DNA from: Micromonospora saelicesensis
GTDB lineage: Bacteria; Actinomycetota; Actinomycetes; Mycobacteriales; Micromonosporaceae
Assembly: GCF_900091575.1 (NCBI RefSeq)
Contig: NZ_FMCR01000001.1
Span: 372,001 to 436,000, forward strand
DNA: 64,000 nucleotides
Direction: 5' to 3'
A program made the position numbers and the translations under genes. This document shows positions 1 to 12,036 of the stretch, piece by piece. Under the pieces are notes generated by a model. That model ran no database searches. It saw nothing but the letters and a program-made list of their open reading frames with translations, and was not told the origin of the DNA. The number at the start of each line of letters is the position of its first letter. Position 1 is the stretch's first letter.

Positions 1-863
1 CGCAGCGCGGAGGCCTTGTTCTGCAACTGGGACTTCTCGTTCTGGCAGGTCACCACGATGCCCGTCGGAATGTGCGTCAGGCGCACCGCGGAGTCGGTGG
101 TGTTGACGCTCTGCCCACCCGGCCCGGAGGACCGGTAGACGTCGACCCGAACCTCGTTCTCCGGGATGTCGATGTGGTCGGTCTGCTCGGTGACCGGCAG
201 AACCTCGACGCCCGCGAAGCTGGTCTGCCGACGACCCTGGTTGTCGAACGGGCTGATCCGGACCAGCCGGTGCGTGCCCGACTCGACGCTGAGCGTGCCG
301 TACGCGTACGGCACCTTGACCGCGAAGGTGGCCGACTTCAGGCCCGCCTCCTCGGCGTACGAGGTCTCGTAGACCTCGGTGGGGTAGCCGTGCCGCTCCG
401 CCCAGCGCAGGTACATCCGCAGCAGCATCTCGGCGAAGTCCGCGGCGTCCACGCCACCCGCGCCGGCCCGGATGGCTACCAGCGCCTCCCGGGAGTCGTA
501 CTCGCCGGAGAGCAGGGTGCGGACCTCCATCTCCTGGATGGCCTTGGTCAGCCCGGTGATCTCCGACTCGACCTCGGTCAGCACACCCGGGTCGGCCTCG
601 GCCTCGGCCAGCTCCAGCAGCACCTGGGCGTCGTCGAGGCCGGAACGCAGGCTGCCCAGCTTGCTGATCTCGCCGTTGACGTACGACAGCTGCGAGGTCA
701 CCTGCTGGGCCTTGGCCTGGTCGTCCCACAGATCGGGGGCGGAGGCCTCCTGCTCCAGGCGGGCCTTGTCCTCGTGGAGGCGGTCGAGGTTGAGGACGGC
801 CTCGATGTTTCGCAGGGTCGCGTCGAGTTCCTTGAGCTGTTCGGCGTAATCGGCAGCGGTCAC
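1..863 (-). CDS. prfB: Peptide chain release factor 2, 3' end cut by window edge
   Basis: Class I release factor that reads UGA/UAA in the ribosomal A site and triggers peptidyl-tRNA hydrolysis. The 287 visible residues hold the N-terminal helical domain, the stop-reading SPF tripeptide (204-206), which marks RF2 rather than RF1, and the catalytic GGQ (249-251), at nearly the same numbers as in E. coli RF2. The gene runs off the left edge, so roughly the last 80 residues are missing. The GTG start at 863 is chosen because it gives the usual actinobacterial N-terminus ([13 protein letters not shown]). The frame is open throughout with no internal TGA, so the autoregulatory frameshift of E. coli prfB is absent. 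Confidence 0.95.
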   Translation of the reverse strand, partial: MTAADYAEQLKELDATLRNIEAVLNLDRLHEDKARLEQEASAPDLWDDQAKAQQVTSQLSYVNGEISKLGSLRSGLDDAQVLLELAEAEADPGVLTEVESEITGLTKAIQEMEVRTLLSGEYDSREALVAIRAGAGGVDAADFAEMLLRMYLRWAERHGYPTEVYETSYAEEAGLKSATFAVKVPYAYGTLSVESGTHRLVRISPFDNQGRRQTSFAGVEVLPVTEQTDHIDIPENEVRVDVYRSSGPGGQSVNTTDSAVRLTHIPTGIVVTCQNEKSQLQNKASAL

Positions 864-927
864 GACAGACAAGCGTACTGTGCCGGGAGCGGAGCAGCTC
901 GTTCCCTATGCGCGAACCCGCTGGCCG

Positions 928-1443
928 TCACCCGACGGGGGCGGACTTCAACCACGACAGGGCCGCCCGGTGGTAGGCGACGGCGAACTCCAGCGCGCTG
1001 GCGTCGTACGTCTCGCCGTCCCGTTTGGCGTTCTTCACCTGCTCCCGAACCTGGGCGAGGGCCTCGGTGTGGTATTCGTTGGCCGAGGCGTACAGGCCCT
1101 TCAGCTGGCTGGCGGAGTGCAGGTTGCCGAAAGCCATCCGGAGCGCTATCGGGTTGCGGATGGTGTCGCGCCCCGGGTTCTCCGCGAGCCAGCGGGAAAA
1201 CGTCCGTTTTCCGCTGGCGGTGAGTGCGTAGGGCTGGCTCATCCGCGGGCCCGGCTTGCCGAGCCGCACGAAACCCCGCTCAGCCAGCACCGGCAACTCG
1301 CGGTACACCTGACTGCGGGTCATCGACCAGTACGGCGCCAGACGGCGCTCAGCGGCGGCCATCAACTGACCGCCTGTCATCGGGCCCTCGTGGAGGAGGC
1401 CGAGCAGGGCCGCCGCCGTAGGGTTGACTCCGGAATCCGCCAT
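928..1443 (-). CDS. PadR-family transcriptional regulator
   Basis: Winged-helix repressor-type protein of 171 residues. Residues about 8-85 form the PadR winged helix (TAAALLGLLHEGPMTGGQL, then the SQVYRELPVLAERGFV recognition region). Residues about 95-165 form the helical C-terminal dimerisation part typical of the longer PadR (Vir-like) subgroup. The ATG at 1443 is preferred over the upstream in-frame start at 1521 because the extra 26 residues look like untranslated leader. Regulators of this group usually sense small aromatic or drug-like ligands and control a nearby gene, but no obvious target lies next to it: prfB is downstream on the same strand and pruA upstream. The ligand is unknown. 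Confidence 0.88.
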   Translation of the reverse strand: MADSGVNPTAAALLGLLHEGPMTGGQLMAAAERRLAPYWSMTRSQVYRELPVLAERGFVRLGKPGPRMSQPYALTASGKRTFSRWLAENPGRDTIRNPIALRMAFGNLHSASQLKGLYASANEYHTEALAQVREQVKNAKRDGETYDASALEFAVAYHRAALSWLKSAPVG

Positions 1444-1576
1444 GCCCACTACGCTGCCACTTTGCGCACGCGGCGTCCAGGATTTGCCGGTTTGCCACCC
1501 GACAGGACTTCCTAAGTGCACTGTCGGCGGCAGACTGTCCGTTGAGGACTATCGATGGATTGCACATTCCGGGCGT

Positions 1577-1608
1577 CCGCCGGCGGCGCCCACGCGCGCC
1601 GCCGGCGG
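1577..1608 (-). terminator. GC-rich hairpin downstream of pruA
   Basis: A perfect 12-bp stem (1577-1588 with 1597-1608) and 8-nt loop starts 12 nt beyond the pruA stop codon. There is no U-tract, as is usual for actinobacterial terminators. Likely ends pruA transcription. Confidence 0.6.
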
Positions 1609-1619
1609 GTCGTCGCCGG

Positions 1620-3248
1620 TCAGCCCATGTGGGGGTACGTGTGGTCGGTCGGCGGCACGAAGGTCTCCTTGATCGTCCGCGGGGAGATCCAACGGACCAG
1701 GTTCAGCCAGGAGCCGGCCTTGTCGTTGGTGCCGCTGGCGCGGGCGCCACCGAAGGGCTGCTGCCCGACCACCGCGCCGGTCGGCTTGTCGTTGATGTAG
1801 AAGTTGCCGGCCGCGTACCGCATGCGCTCGCCGACCGACTCGACGACCCGACGGTCGGTGGCGAACACCGAGCCGGTCAACGCGTACGGGGCGATCGACT
1901 CCGCCTGCGCGACCACCTCGTCGAACCGGGCGTCGTCGAACACGTGCACGCCCAGGATCGGCCCGAAGTACTCGGTGGTGAAGGTCTCGTGGGCGGCGTC
2001 GCCGCACTCGAAGAGCGTCGGTCGCACGAAGTAGCCGACCGAGTCGTCGGCAGTGCCACCGGCCAGCACCCGGCAGCTGTCGTCACCGGCGATCAGCTCC
2101 AGCGCGGCGGTGTGCCGGGCGAACGCCTTGTCGTCGATCACCGCACCGCCGAAGTTGCCGAAGTCGGCCACGTCACCGTAGGTCAGCGAGTCGGTGGTGG
2201 CGGCCAGCCGGTCCCGCAGCCCACCCTCCCAGATCGAGCGCGGCACGTACGCCCGCGAGGCCGCCGAGCACTTCTGGCCCTGGTACTCGTACGCGCCACG
2301 GATCAGCGCGGTGTGCAGCGCGTCCACGTCGGCGCTGGTGTGCGCGACGACGAAGTCCTTGCCGCCGGTCTCGCCGACCAGGCGCGGGTAGCCCCGGTAA
2401 CGGGAGATGTTGTCGCCCACGGTCCGCCACAACTGTTGGAAGACCTTTGTCGAACCGGTGAAGTGGATGCCGGCCAGGTCCGGGTCGGCGAGCACGACGT
2501 CGGAGACCTCCTCGCCCCGGCCGGTGACCATGTTGATCACGCCGGGCGGCAGGCCGGCGGCCTCGAACAGCCGCATGGTGAAGTGCGCGGCGAACTGCTG
2601 GGTCGGGCCCGGCTTCCAGACCACCGTGTTGCCCAGCAGGGCCGGCGCCGACGGCAGGTTGCCGGCGATGGCGGTGAAGTTGAACGGGGTGACCGCGTAG
2701 ACGAAGCCCTCCAGCGGGCGGTGGTCGAAGCGGTTCCAGACGCCGGGCGAGGACGCCGGCTGCTCCTCGAGCAGGCGACGCGCGAAGTGCACGTTGAACC
2801 GCAGGAAGTCGATGAACTCGCACGCCGCGTCGATCTCCGCCTGGATCGCGGTCTTCGACTGGCCGAGCATGGTGGCGGCGTTGAGCGTGTCCCGCCAGGG
2901 ACCGGCGAGCAGCTCGGCGGCGCGCAGGAAGATCGCGGCGCGCTCCTCGAAGGGCAGCGCCCGCCACATCGGCGCGGCGTCCTTGGCCGCCTTGGTCGCG
3001 GCGCGCGCGTCGTCGTGGGTGGCGTGCGCGGTCACCCCCAGCACGTGGGCGTGCTTGTGCGGCTGCACCACGTTGATCGGGTCACCGCCGGCCATCCGCT
3101 GCTCACCGCCGATGGTCATCGGCAGGTCGATGCGCTCGGCGGCGAGCTCGGTCAGCCGCCGCTGGAGCCGGTCCCGGTCGGGGCTGCCCGGCTCGTAGTT
3201 GCGAACCGGCTCGTTGCGCGGTTCGGGAACGGAGAACACGGCATCCAT
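1620..3248 (-). CDS. pruA: L-glutamate gamma-semialdehyde (delta-1-pyrroline-5-carboxylate) dehydrogenase
   Basis: NAD-dependent second step of proline catabolism: oxidises glutamate semialdehyde, in equilibrium with P5C, to glutamate. The protein has 542 residues, the normal size of the stand-alone enzyme. It carries the aldehyde dehydrogenase signatures: the NAD-site stretch TPFNFTAIAGNLP, the glutamate of LVGETGGKDF and the catalytic cysteine C327 in GQKCSAASRA. The ATG at 3248 has an AGGAG Shine-Dalgarno about 8 nt upstream; longer readings towards 4238 overlap another gene and are rejected. No proline dehydrogenase (PutA/PruB) gene is next to it in this window. A membrane protein is transcribed divergently across a 291-bp gap, and a hairpin terminator follows the stop. 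Confidence 0.95.
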   Translation of the reverse strand: MDAVFSVPEPRNEPVRNYEPGSPDRDRLQRRLTELAAERIDLPMTIGGEQRMAGGDPINVVQPHKHAHVLGVTAHATHDDARAATKAAKDAAPMWRALPFEERAAIFLRAAELLAGPWRDTLNAATMLGQSKTAIQAEIDAACEFIDFLRFNVHFARRLLEEQPASSPGVWNRFDHRPLEGFVYAVTPFNFTAIAGNLPSAPALLGNTVVWKPGPTQQFAAHFTMRLFEAAGLPPGVINMVTGRGEEVSDVVLADPDLAGIHFTGSTKVFQQLWRTVGDNISRYRGYPRLVGETGGKDFVVAHTSADVDALHTALIRGAYEYQGQKCSAASRAYVPRSIWEGGLRDRLAATTDSLTYGDVADFGNFGGAVIDDKAFARHTAALELIAGDDSCRVLAGGTADDSVGYFVRPTLFECGDAAHETFTTEYFGPILGVHVFDDARFDEVVAQAESIAPYALTGSVFATDRRVVESVGERMRYAAGNFYINDKPTGAVVGQQPFGGARASGTNDKAGSWLNLVRWISPRTIKETFVPPTDHTYPHMG

Positions 3249-3539
3249 CAAGGCTCCTGGCGATCTCGACAGCAGTGGCGAAACCGGACCCGCGGGCACC
3301 GACCGGATGGCCGGACACCGGACGCCGCACGGGAGGCCGAGCAGCGGCGGGACCTCCCCTGATTCTCCCACGACGGGCCACGCGACCCATCTCCGCCACC
3401 GCCCAGCGCCAAGGACCGCCCCGCCCCTCCTCCCCTTACCGACCGCTCTCGATCCGTCCCGCCGTCCCGGGGCGACAGGCAGCCCAGCGGGCCCGCGTAC
3501 CCTGAATGGTCGGTGACCTGCCGCCTCGAAGGGGAGACG

Positions 3540-4673
3540 ATGACCAAGCAGCCCGGCCGCGTCCCGGCCGCTGAGTCGGACGAGCCGGCGGTCGACGCGG
3601 CCAGCGCCGGCAGTCGGCCGCTGCCCGCGCCCGGCGCCGCAGTGCTCGCGCTGCTGGCACTCGGTTGGCTGGCCGCCATGCTCTGGTCCACCCGGGAGGC
3701 CATCACCTCGGCGGCGGCCGGGGTCACCGCGATCAGCCTCTCCGCGTTCGCCCTGCCCGGCGTGATCTCGGCCGCGCTGGTGGCCGGGGCGGCCGTCGCG
3801 CTGGCCGGTGGCAACCTGCTGGCCCGCCGGTACGGCGACTGGGCCACCCTGCGCTTCGCCGGGGCGATCGGCGGCGGAATGCTGGTCGGGCTCGCTGCCG
3901 CGGTGGCCATCAACCTCACCTACTTCGACACGTCCACCACCAACGTGATCGCCGGTACCACGGCGGCCGCGGCGATCATCGGGGGCGCGCTGGCCGGCGC
4001 GCGGACCGCCCCGGCGATCGGTGCTGTGGTCACCGCCGCGCTGGGCACGCTGATCTTCGTGGTCGCGTTCAGCCGCGCCCGGGACCCGCTGTTCGACCTC
4101 TTCGGGTCCGGCGACAGCCAGGAATCGTTGATCAACGCGGCGAAGTGGGTGTCCCGTACCGAATCGCTCGTCGCCGGGCTGCTCGCCGGGCTTCTGGCCT
4201 TCGGCTACCTGACCTGGGCACGGCGTCGAGCCGTCCACCGCGATCCCGAGGCCCCGGCGCTGCGCTGGCCGGCGTACCTGCTCGCCGGCGCCGGGCCGGG
4301 GCTCCTCCTGCTGCTCGCCGAAGTGATCATCAGGGTTGGCGGCCGGTCGCTACTGGACCTTGCCAGCGCGCTCAGTGAGGCGGACGCGGTGGCGCAGACC
4401 TCGCTGGGCACCTCGCGGGTGGACAACGGCATCTGGGTGCTCTTCGTGGGGGCGCTGACCGCGCTCATCGCGTTCGGCCGCACGCTCAGCCCCGCCCACA
4501 GCGACGACGACGAACCGGCCCACGGCCCGAACCCCGTCGCGGACCAGATCGATCCGGCGGACGACAAGCCGGGCTACGCCAAGGCGTTCGACGCGGACCC
4601 GGCCGAGACGTTCGACGGCGACCCAGCCGAGACGCCCGACGCGGACGCGGCGAAGGCGGACCCGGCTCGCTGA
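3540..4673 (+). CDS. Multi-pass membrane protein of unknown function
   Basis: A 377-residue protein with about eight hydrophobic segments: roughly residues 30-50, 63-88, 100-122, 132-150, 155-175, 208-230, 245-267 and 295-315. These are followed by an acidic, proline-rich cytoplasmic-type tail with DxDPAE-like repeats (about 335-375). The N-terminus (about 30 residues) is hydrophilic with no signal peptide. The ATG at 3540 is preferred over 3513 because GGGGAG lies just upstream. I recognise no enzyme motif, and no family can be named with confidence. It is divergent from pruA and convergent with the DUF6912-like gene. Confidence 0.85.
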   Translation: MTKQPGRVPAAESDEPAVDAASAGSRPLPAPGAAVLALLALGWLAAMLWSTREAITSAAAGVTAISLSAFALPGVISAALVAGAAVALAGGNLLARRYGDWATLRFAGAIGGGMLVGLAAAVAINLTYFDTSTTNVIAGTTAAAAIIGGALAGARTAPAIGAVVTAALGTLIFVVAFSRARDPLFDLFGSGDSQESLINAAKWVSRTESLVAGLLAGLLAFGYLTWARRRAVHRDPEAPALRWPAYLLAGAGPGLLLLLAEVIIRVGGRSLLDLASALSEADAVAQTSLGTSRVDNGIWVLFVGALTALIAFGRTLSPAHSDDDEPAHGPNPVADQIDPADDKPGYAKAFDADPAETFDGDPAETPDADAAKADPAR

Positions 4674-4680
4674 CGCCGCA

Positions 4681-4725
4681 CCGGGGCCGGCGTTCGGCGA
4701 AGGCGGCCGGGGCCGGCCTTCGGCG
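4681..4725. repeat. 19-bp direct repeat and hairpin between convergent genes
   Basis: A 19-bp GC-rich unit occurs at 4681-4699 and again at 4707-4725 with one mismatch. The segment 4699-4721 can also fold into a short GAAGGC/GCCTTC hairpin. It sits between two convergent stop codons, so it may act as a two-way terminator. Confidence 0.4.
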
Positions 4726-4777
4726 CAAGTGCTTGCCCGGTGTCCGGTGTCCGGCTGCTGCCGGGGCGGTGCCCAGC

Positions 4778-5287
4778 TCAGTCGGTAGCGCTCAGCAGCT
4801 GGTCCAGCTCCGTCACGTCGTACCACTCCAGCTCGTGGTCCTCGGCGCCGTCAACGGTGAACTGGGCGTCCGGGTCACCAGCCGCCGCCTCGGCCACGAC
4901 GTCGGCCGCCGCGCCGACCTCCTCGGCCGCGTCCGCGCTGTCCACGTGGATGGCCGCGACGGCGCCCACCGGCACGGCGTCGGTCAACGTCACCGCGCTG
5001 GAGCCCAGCTCGCCGTCGCCGCGCCCGATCGCTGCCGACGGCAGGTCGACCGAGATGACGACGCGACGGCGGGGAGCGGTCGGATCGGCCCGGAGCAGAT
5101 GCAGGGCGTCCTGGGCAGCCCGGGTGAAGGCGACGTACTCCAACTCCTCCTCGTCACCCTCGGCGTACCACTCGCGCAGCGCCGGGGTCACGGCGTGCGC
5201 CTGGTCGGCGGCCAGGCCCTCCACACGCAGCCGGGCCAGCATCGGTACGGTCGCCGGCACGTACACCCGGACAAGCTCGTCGGTCAC
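4778..5287 (-). CDS. DUF6912-like conserved hypothetical protein
   Basis: An actinobacterial protein of 169 residues with no assigned function. It opens with [15 protein letters not shown], which I associate with the DUF6912 family, and has an acidic mid and C-terminal part. There is no signal peptide or membrane segment, so it is probably cytoplasmic. The GTG at 5287 is chosen because the sequence upstream of it, although open to 5488, lacks the family character and would run into the promoter region of the divergent HTH gene. The stop lies 104 bp from the convergent membrane-protein gene. The family assignment is from memory. Confidence 0.75.
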   Translation of the reverse strand: MTDELVRVYVPATVPMLARLRVEGLAADQAHAVTPALREWYAEGDEEELEYVAFTRAAQDALHLLRADPTAPRRRVVISVDLPSAAIGRGDGELGSSAVTLTDAVPVGAVAAIHVDSADAAEEVGAAADVVAEAAAGDPDAQFTVDGAEDHELEWYDVTELDQLLSATD

Positions 5288-5502
5288 CGGTCGTCTCCCC
5301 GCGTCGTCCTCCACCGGCGGCCGCCGGCACGGGCGCAGATCATGCCGCACGCCGTGACCGTCATACACCCCGCCTCCGGCCGGAGGAAGTTCCCAGCCGG
5401 TGTGTCCCGGGTGGTTGGTACGCCACCGAACCGGTCCCGTGCTGGGCGGTGGGGGCTGTCGGTGGCAAACTGAGCCAAACGACATCAACCCCGGGAGTTT
5501 CT

Positions 5503-5730
5503 GTGGAGCCGAGGTTCCTGCTGCTCTCCGACGTGGCCACCGAGCTCAACGTGTCGGACTCGCAGGTCTACCACATGGTGCGCAGCGGTGAACTGCCGGC
5601 GATCAAGATCGGCGGGCGCGGGCAGTGGCGCGTCGAGCGCGCGCGACTGGAGGAGTACATAGCGCGCAAATACGACGAGACGGCAGACTGGGTGCAGAGC
5701 AACCCCCTGGTCGACCGCGACCCCGAGTAG
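5503..5730 (+). CDS. Small MerR/excisionase-type helix-turn-helix protein (BldC-like)
   Basis: A 75-residue DNA-binding protein that is almost entirely one winged helix-turn-helix. [20 protein letters not shown] is the [20 protein letters not shown] the wing, and [11 protein letters not shown] the closing helix. This is the layout of the excisionase/BldC families; in Streptomyces BldC-type proteins bind arrays of direct repeats to control development. The GTG at 5503 follows GGGAG with 5 nt spacing, and the more distant ATG at 5449 lacks family-like sequence. The target genes are unknown. A palindromic repeat lies 65 bp downstream. Confidence 0.85.
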   Translation: MEPRFLLLSDVATELNVSDSQVYHMVRSGELPAIKIGGRGQWRVERARLEEYIARKYDETADWVQSNPLVDRDPE

Positions 5731-5794
5731 CAGAAGCCCGGCTCGCCCCTGCCTGCTCGGCCTGCCCTCTGCCCGTCCGTCAGTTCCGGGGCGT

Positions 5795-5870
5795 GATCCA
5801 CTCGGTTTTACGGAAGTCGGGGTGCCGGGGCCGCTGGGACCACGCGATTTCAAGAAACCCGAGTGGATCA
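5795..5870. repeat. 76-bp palindromic interspersed repeat, copy 1
   Basis: Begins GATCCACTCGG and ends CCGAGTGGATC (11-bp terminal inverted repeats), with the conserved inner block CGGAAGTCGGGG. Two diverged copies are at 30684-30759 and 59715-59789. Here it sits between the BldC-like and Rv3235-like genes and touches neither. Confidence 0.85.
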
Positions 5871-5980
5871 TGCGCCTTGTCGGGCGGAGGAGGCCACGAA
5901 GCCATTGACCGAGGCCGTTTTGTCGCTCAGAATCGAGCTTGTCGGAGGCAAACGAAGGCAAACGCAAGATCGAGGGGACG

Positions 5981-6574
5981 ATGATGAGCGGAGCGCGACC
6001 CGGTCCTTCCCGACCACCCGTGCGGCTGCGCCCCGTCCCGCCCTTCGACCCGCCCTACGTTGACGAGGCCGACGGGTCGTACTGGCCGCCGATGACCGAC
6101 GGCCAACTAGCCCTCGACCTGTTCGCCTCCACCCGACCCAACCCGGTCCGGCCGCCGGAGCGGCGAGCAGCCCTGCGCCCGGTGCCCAGCAGGTCCACCA
6201 CCCACCCGGTCGCGTCGTTGCCGACGTCGACCGCACCGGAAACCACCCGAGCCGCGCACCGCTTCGTCGGCACCTGTCTGGAGGTGGTCAACGGCTACCG
6301 TTCGCCGGCCCAGGTGCGAGCGCTGCTCGACCCGGCCCGAGCGGGCGACCTGCTGACCGAGCTCGCCCGCGCATCCGGGCGGGCCGGGGCATCCCGCCGG
6401 CGCAGCGGCCGACCACTGGTTCGACTGCTACGCCTGCGAGTCTGCGAGCCCCGGGAGGCCGCGGTGGAGGCGGCAGCCGTCCTCACCGGCGCGGGCGGCC
6501 GAAGTTGGGCGATGGCGCTGCGTCTCGAACATCGTCGGGGCCGCTGGCTCTGCGTTGCCCTACACGTGCTCTGA
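5981..6574 (+). CDS. Rv3235-family protein
   Basis: A 197-residue actinobacterial protein of unknown role. The N-terminal half is proline/arginine-rich and probably disordered, with conserved short motifs (RLRPVPPFDPPY, QLALDLF). The C-terminal half (about 90-195) is a compact domain beginning RAAHRFVGTCLEVVNGYRSP and ending in a WAMALRLE...WLCVALHVL strand pair. Rv3235 in M. tuberculosis lies close to secA1, and this gene is likewise next to secA (convergent, with a strong shared hairpin). The first ATG of an ATGATG pair, preceded by GAGGGG, is used. A role linked to secretion is only a suggestion from position. Confidence 0.85.
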   Translation: MMSGARPGPSRPPVRLRPVPPFDPPYVDEADGSYWPPMTDGQLALDLFASTRPNPVRPPERRAALRPVPSRSTTHPVASLPTSTAPETTRAAHRFVGTCLEVVNGYRSPAQVRALLDPARAGDLLTELARASGRAGASRRRSGRPLVRLLRLRVCEPREAAVEAAAVLTGAGGRSWAMALRLEHRRGRWLCVALHVL

Positions 6575-6610
6575 CCGCACCTGCCCCGGTCGTCGGCGAG
6601 GCTCACAGAC

Positions 6611-6649
6611 ACCGACGGGCCCCGGCCTGTTCGGCCGGGACCCGTCGGT
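6611..6649. terminator. Two-way hairpin terminator between the Rv3235-like gene and secA
   Basis: A 16-bp stem with one mismatch (6612-6627 with 6633-6648) closes on the 5-nt loop TGTTC, between two convergent stop codons. Confidence 0.8.
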
Positions 6650-6677
6650 CAGACGCTGTCGGTGCAGCTGCTGTTGG

Positions 6678-9605
<2,928 letters not shown>

Positions 9606-9773
9606 GGATCAACGCTCCCCTAGACAGTCTCGAACCATCGTAGGCGCTCCATCGGCGCGATGGTCACTGGTGGCGGTGCTCGACCCCGCCGAACCCGACA
9701 TAACTCGCGTCCTGCACACGCCCCAAACGTTATCCGGTTACGCCGTCGGCGAACGCTACGGCAGGATGCACGA

Positions 9774-10925
9774 GTGGAGCCCGTGGAGATCATCGAGGAC
9801 GGCGTGCTGCTGCGGCCCTGGCGAGAGACGGATGCCGAGGCCGTACACCGAGCCTGCCAGGACCCGGACATTCAGCGTTGGACCACCGTACCGCGCCCGT
9901 ACCGGCCGGAACACGCCCACGGATTTGTCACCGAGATGAGCCGGAAGGCCTGGGCCGAGGGCACCGGGGCACCGTTCGCGGTCTGCGACCCGAACACCGG
10001 GGAGCTGCTGGGTTCCAGCGGGCTCATCTCGATCGACAAGGACGGCACCGGTGAGATCGGCTACTGGACGGCGCCCTGGGCGCGCGGTCGGGGCGTGATG
10101 GTCCGGGCCACCCGGGCGGTGGCCCGCTGGTCCTTCGACACCCTCGGGCTCCGCCGGCTCATCTGGCAGGCCGAGGTGGGCAACCACGCCTCCCGGCTGG
10201 TGGCCCTCCGGGCCGGTTTCCGGATCGACGGCAGGTTGCGGCTGGCCAACCCGGCGCTGCCCGGCAGCGCGGACGGCTGGATCGGCTCGCTGCTGCCCGG
10301 CGAGGTGCCGGCCGCGGGGTCGACCGGTCCGGCCGGACCGGGCACCCTCGCCGCCCGGCGGGCCGCCGTCTTCGGCCGCCCGCAGCCCGTTCTGTTCGCC
10401 GAGAACGGGGCCGGCGAGCTGCGTCTGCGACCCATGGAGGAGAAGGACCTGGACGCCGTGGTGCAGACCTGCCGGGACCCGGAGAGCATCCGCTGGACGA
10501 CAGTGCCGGACCCGTACGAGCGCGCCGACGCGCAGGGCTACCAGGCTTACGGCCGGGACGCCTGGGCTCGGGGGGACGCCGCCTGCTTCGTGATCGCCGA
10601 CTCCGACGACAGGTACGCGGGCACACTCGACCTGCGGCTCTCCCCCGCCGACCCGCTGGTGGCCGATGCCGGCTTCATGACCGCGCCGGCGGCCCGGGGC
10701 CGGGGCTACCTGCCCGCCGCGTTGGTCGCGCTCAGCGCCTGGGGCTTCAGCACGTTGGGCCTGGCGCGGATCGAGTGGAAGGCGAACGTGGGCAACACCT
10801 CCTCCCGCCGGGCGGCGGAGAAGGCGGGCTTCCTGGTCGAGGGGATCGCCCGGGGCGGCGTGCAGCACCGGGGCGAGCGGGTGGACGTGTGGGTCGGAGC
10901 GCTTCTCGCGAAGGATCTGGGATGA
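9774..10925 (+). CDS. Tandem-domain GNAT N-acetyltransferase
   Basis: A 383-residue protein made of two GCN5-related acetyltransferase domains of the RimJ/RimL type (about 1-175 and 205-383), joined by a Gly/Pro/Ala-rich linker. Each has the acetyl-CoA pyrophosphate loop: WTAPWARGRGVMVRA in the first, MTAPAARGRGYLPAA in the second. The domains resemble each other, with RWTTVP.PY motifs at matching places, so they arose by internal duplication. The GTG at 9774 is used because it begins the first domain. The stop overlaps the next gene's start (ATGA), so the two are translationally coupled. The acceptor is unknown; N-terminal protein acetylation or antibiotic acetylation are both possible. Confidence 0.9.
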   Translation: MEPVEIIEDGVLLRPWRETDAEAVHRACQDPDIQRWTTVPRPYRPEHAHGFVTEMSRKAWAEGTGAPFAVCDPNTGELLGSSGLISIDKDGTGEIGYWTAPWARGRGVMVRATRAVARWSFDTLGLRRLIWQAEVGNHASRLVALRAGFRIDGRLRLANPALPGSADGWIGSLLPGEVPAAGSTGPAGPGTLAARRAAVFGRPQPVLFAENGAGELRLRPMEEKDLDAVVQTCRDPESIRWTTVPDPYERADAQGYQAYGRDAWARGDAACFVIADSDDRYAGTLDLRLSPADPLVADAGFMTAPAARGRGYLPAALVALSAWGFSTLGLARIEWKANVGNTSSRRAAEKAGFLVEGIARGGVQHRGERVDVWVGALLAKDLG

Positions 10926-12034
10926 ATCTGCGGCCGGTCGTCGAGGCGCACGGGGTGCGGCTGCGCCCGTTTCGCGCGCAGGACAGCGCCGACGTGGTGG
11001 ACGGCTGCGCGGACCCGCTGACTCAACGGTTCGTGTCGAACCTGCCGACGCCGTACACCGAGACCGACGCCCGCTGGTGGATCGACGTCGGTGCCCCGGC
11101 GGCCTGGACCGGCGGCGGCACGGCGTACGCCGTCGCGGACCCCGCGACCGATCGTCTGCTCGGCGCGGTGGGGTTGAACAACCCGGTGCCCGCCCGGGGT
11201 CAGGTGGAGATCGGCTACTGGATGCGACCGGCGGCGCGTGGTCACGGGCTGGCCACCGCGGCGACCCGCGCGCTGAGCGAGCACGCGTTCGCCGCCGGGG
11301 CGGCCCGACTGGAGCTGCTCACCGAACCGGAGAACGCCCCGAGCCAGCGGGTCGCGCTGGCCGCAGGCTTCCGCTACGAGGGTCTGCGCCGTTCGGCAGG
11401 TGCGTCCCGGGGCGAGGGCCGGCACGACCTGCTGGCCTGGGTACGCGTCGCCGGTGATCCGCCCGGGCCGGCCGCCCGGCTGCTGCCCGACCTGCCCGGC
11501 GGGGTGCTCACCGACGAGGTGGTGGCGCTGCGCCCACTCGCGCCGGACGACGCGGCGCTGATGTACCGGCTGCACAGCCGACCCGAGGTGGTGGCGAACC
11601 AGGCGCCGCCGGTGCCGCCGACGCGCGAGGCGATGGAGCGGCGTTGTCGTCTCGCACAGAGCGGCTGGCTGACCGGCGAGATCGCCCGGCTGATGATCAC
11701 GGACGTGGCCAGCGGCGAGCCGGTGGGCAGTTGCGGGTTGTCGTACACCGACGTGGCCGCCGGCGAGGCGTCGGTCGGCTACGCGTTGCTGCCGGACTGG
11801 CGCGGCCGGGGGTACGCGACGCGGGCGGTCCGGTTGCTGGCGGGCTGGGCGTTCGGCTCGGCCGGTATCGCCCGGCTGTCGGCCGGCACGGTGCCGGACA
11901 ACAGCGCGTCGCACCGGGTGCTGGAGCGGGTCGGTTTTCGGCGCGAATCCGTTCAGCGCGGCCGGCTGCCCGGGTTGGCCGGCGCCCGCCTGGACGACCT
12001 GACCTTCGCGCTCCTCCCCGCCGACCTCCGCTGA
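10922..12034 (+). CDS. Second tandem-domain GNAT N-acetyltransferase
   Basis: A 370-residue protein with two RimJ/RimL-like acetyltransferase domains (about 1-180 and 195-365). Its acetyl-CoA loops are WMRPAARGHGLATAA and LLPDWRGRGYATRA. Together with the preceding gene it gives four GNAT modules in a row. The ATG at 10922 overlaps the upstream stop by four bases. The domains may form a fixed intramolecular dimer, as other fused GNATs do; whether both are active cannot be told from sequence. A long perfect hairpin directly follows the stop. The substrate is unknown. Confidence 0.9.
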   Translation: MNLRPVVEAHGVRLRPFRAQDSADVVDGCADPLTQRFVSNLPTPYTETDARWWIDVGAPAAWTGGGTAYAVADPATDRLLGAVGLNNPVPARGQVEIGYWMRPAARGHGLATAATRALSEHAFAAGAARLELLTEPENAPSQRVALAAGFRYEGLRRSAGASRGEGRHDLLAWVRVAGDPPGPAARLLPDLPGGVLTDEVVALRPLAPDDAALMYRLHSRPEVVANQAPPVPPTREAMERRCRLAQSGWLTGEIARLMITDVASGEPVGSCGLSYTDVAAGEASVGYALLPDWRGRGYATRAVRLLAGWAFGSAGIARLSAGTVPDNSASHRVLERVGFRRESVQRGRLPGLAGARLDDLTFALLPADLR

Positions 12035-12036
12035 CG

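Noticed and set aside
3249-4238. N-terminal extension of pruA to a protein of about 870 residues
   Set aside because: The extra sequence is antisense to the membrane protein gene, has the low-complexity Arg/Gly/Asp look of shadow frames, and the normal start with AGGAG is at 3248.
5485-5967. Minus-strand open frame starting in repeat copy 1
   Set aside because: It crosses the repeat and reads antisense to the BldC-like gene; no family-like sequence after the repeat-derived peptide.
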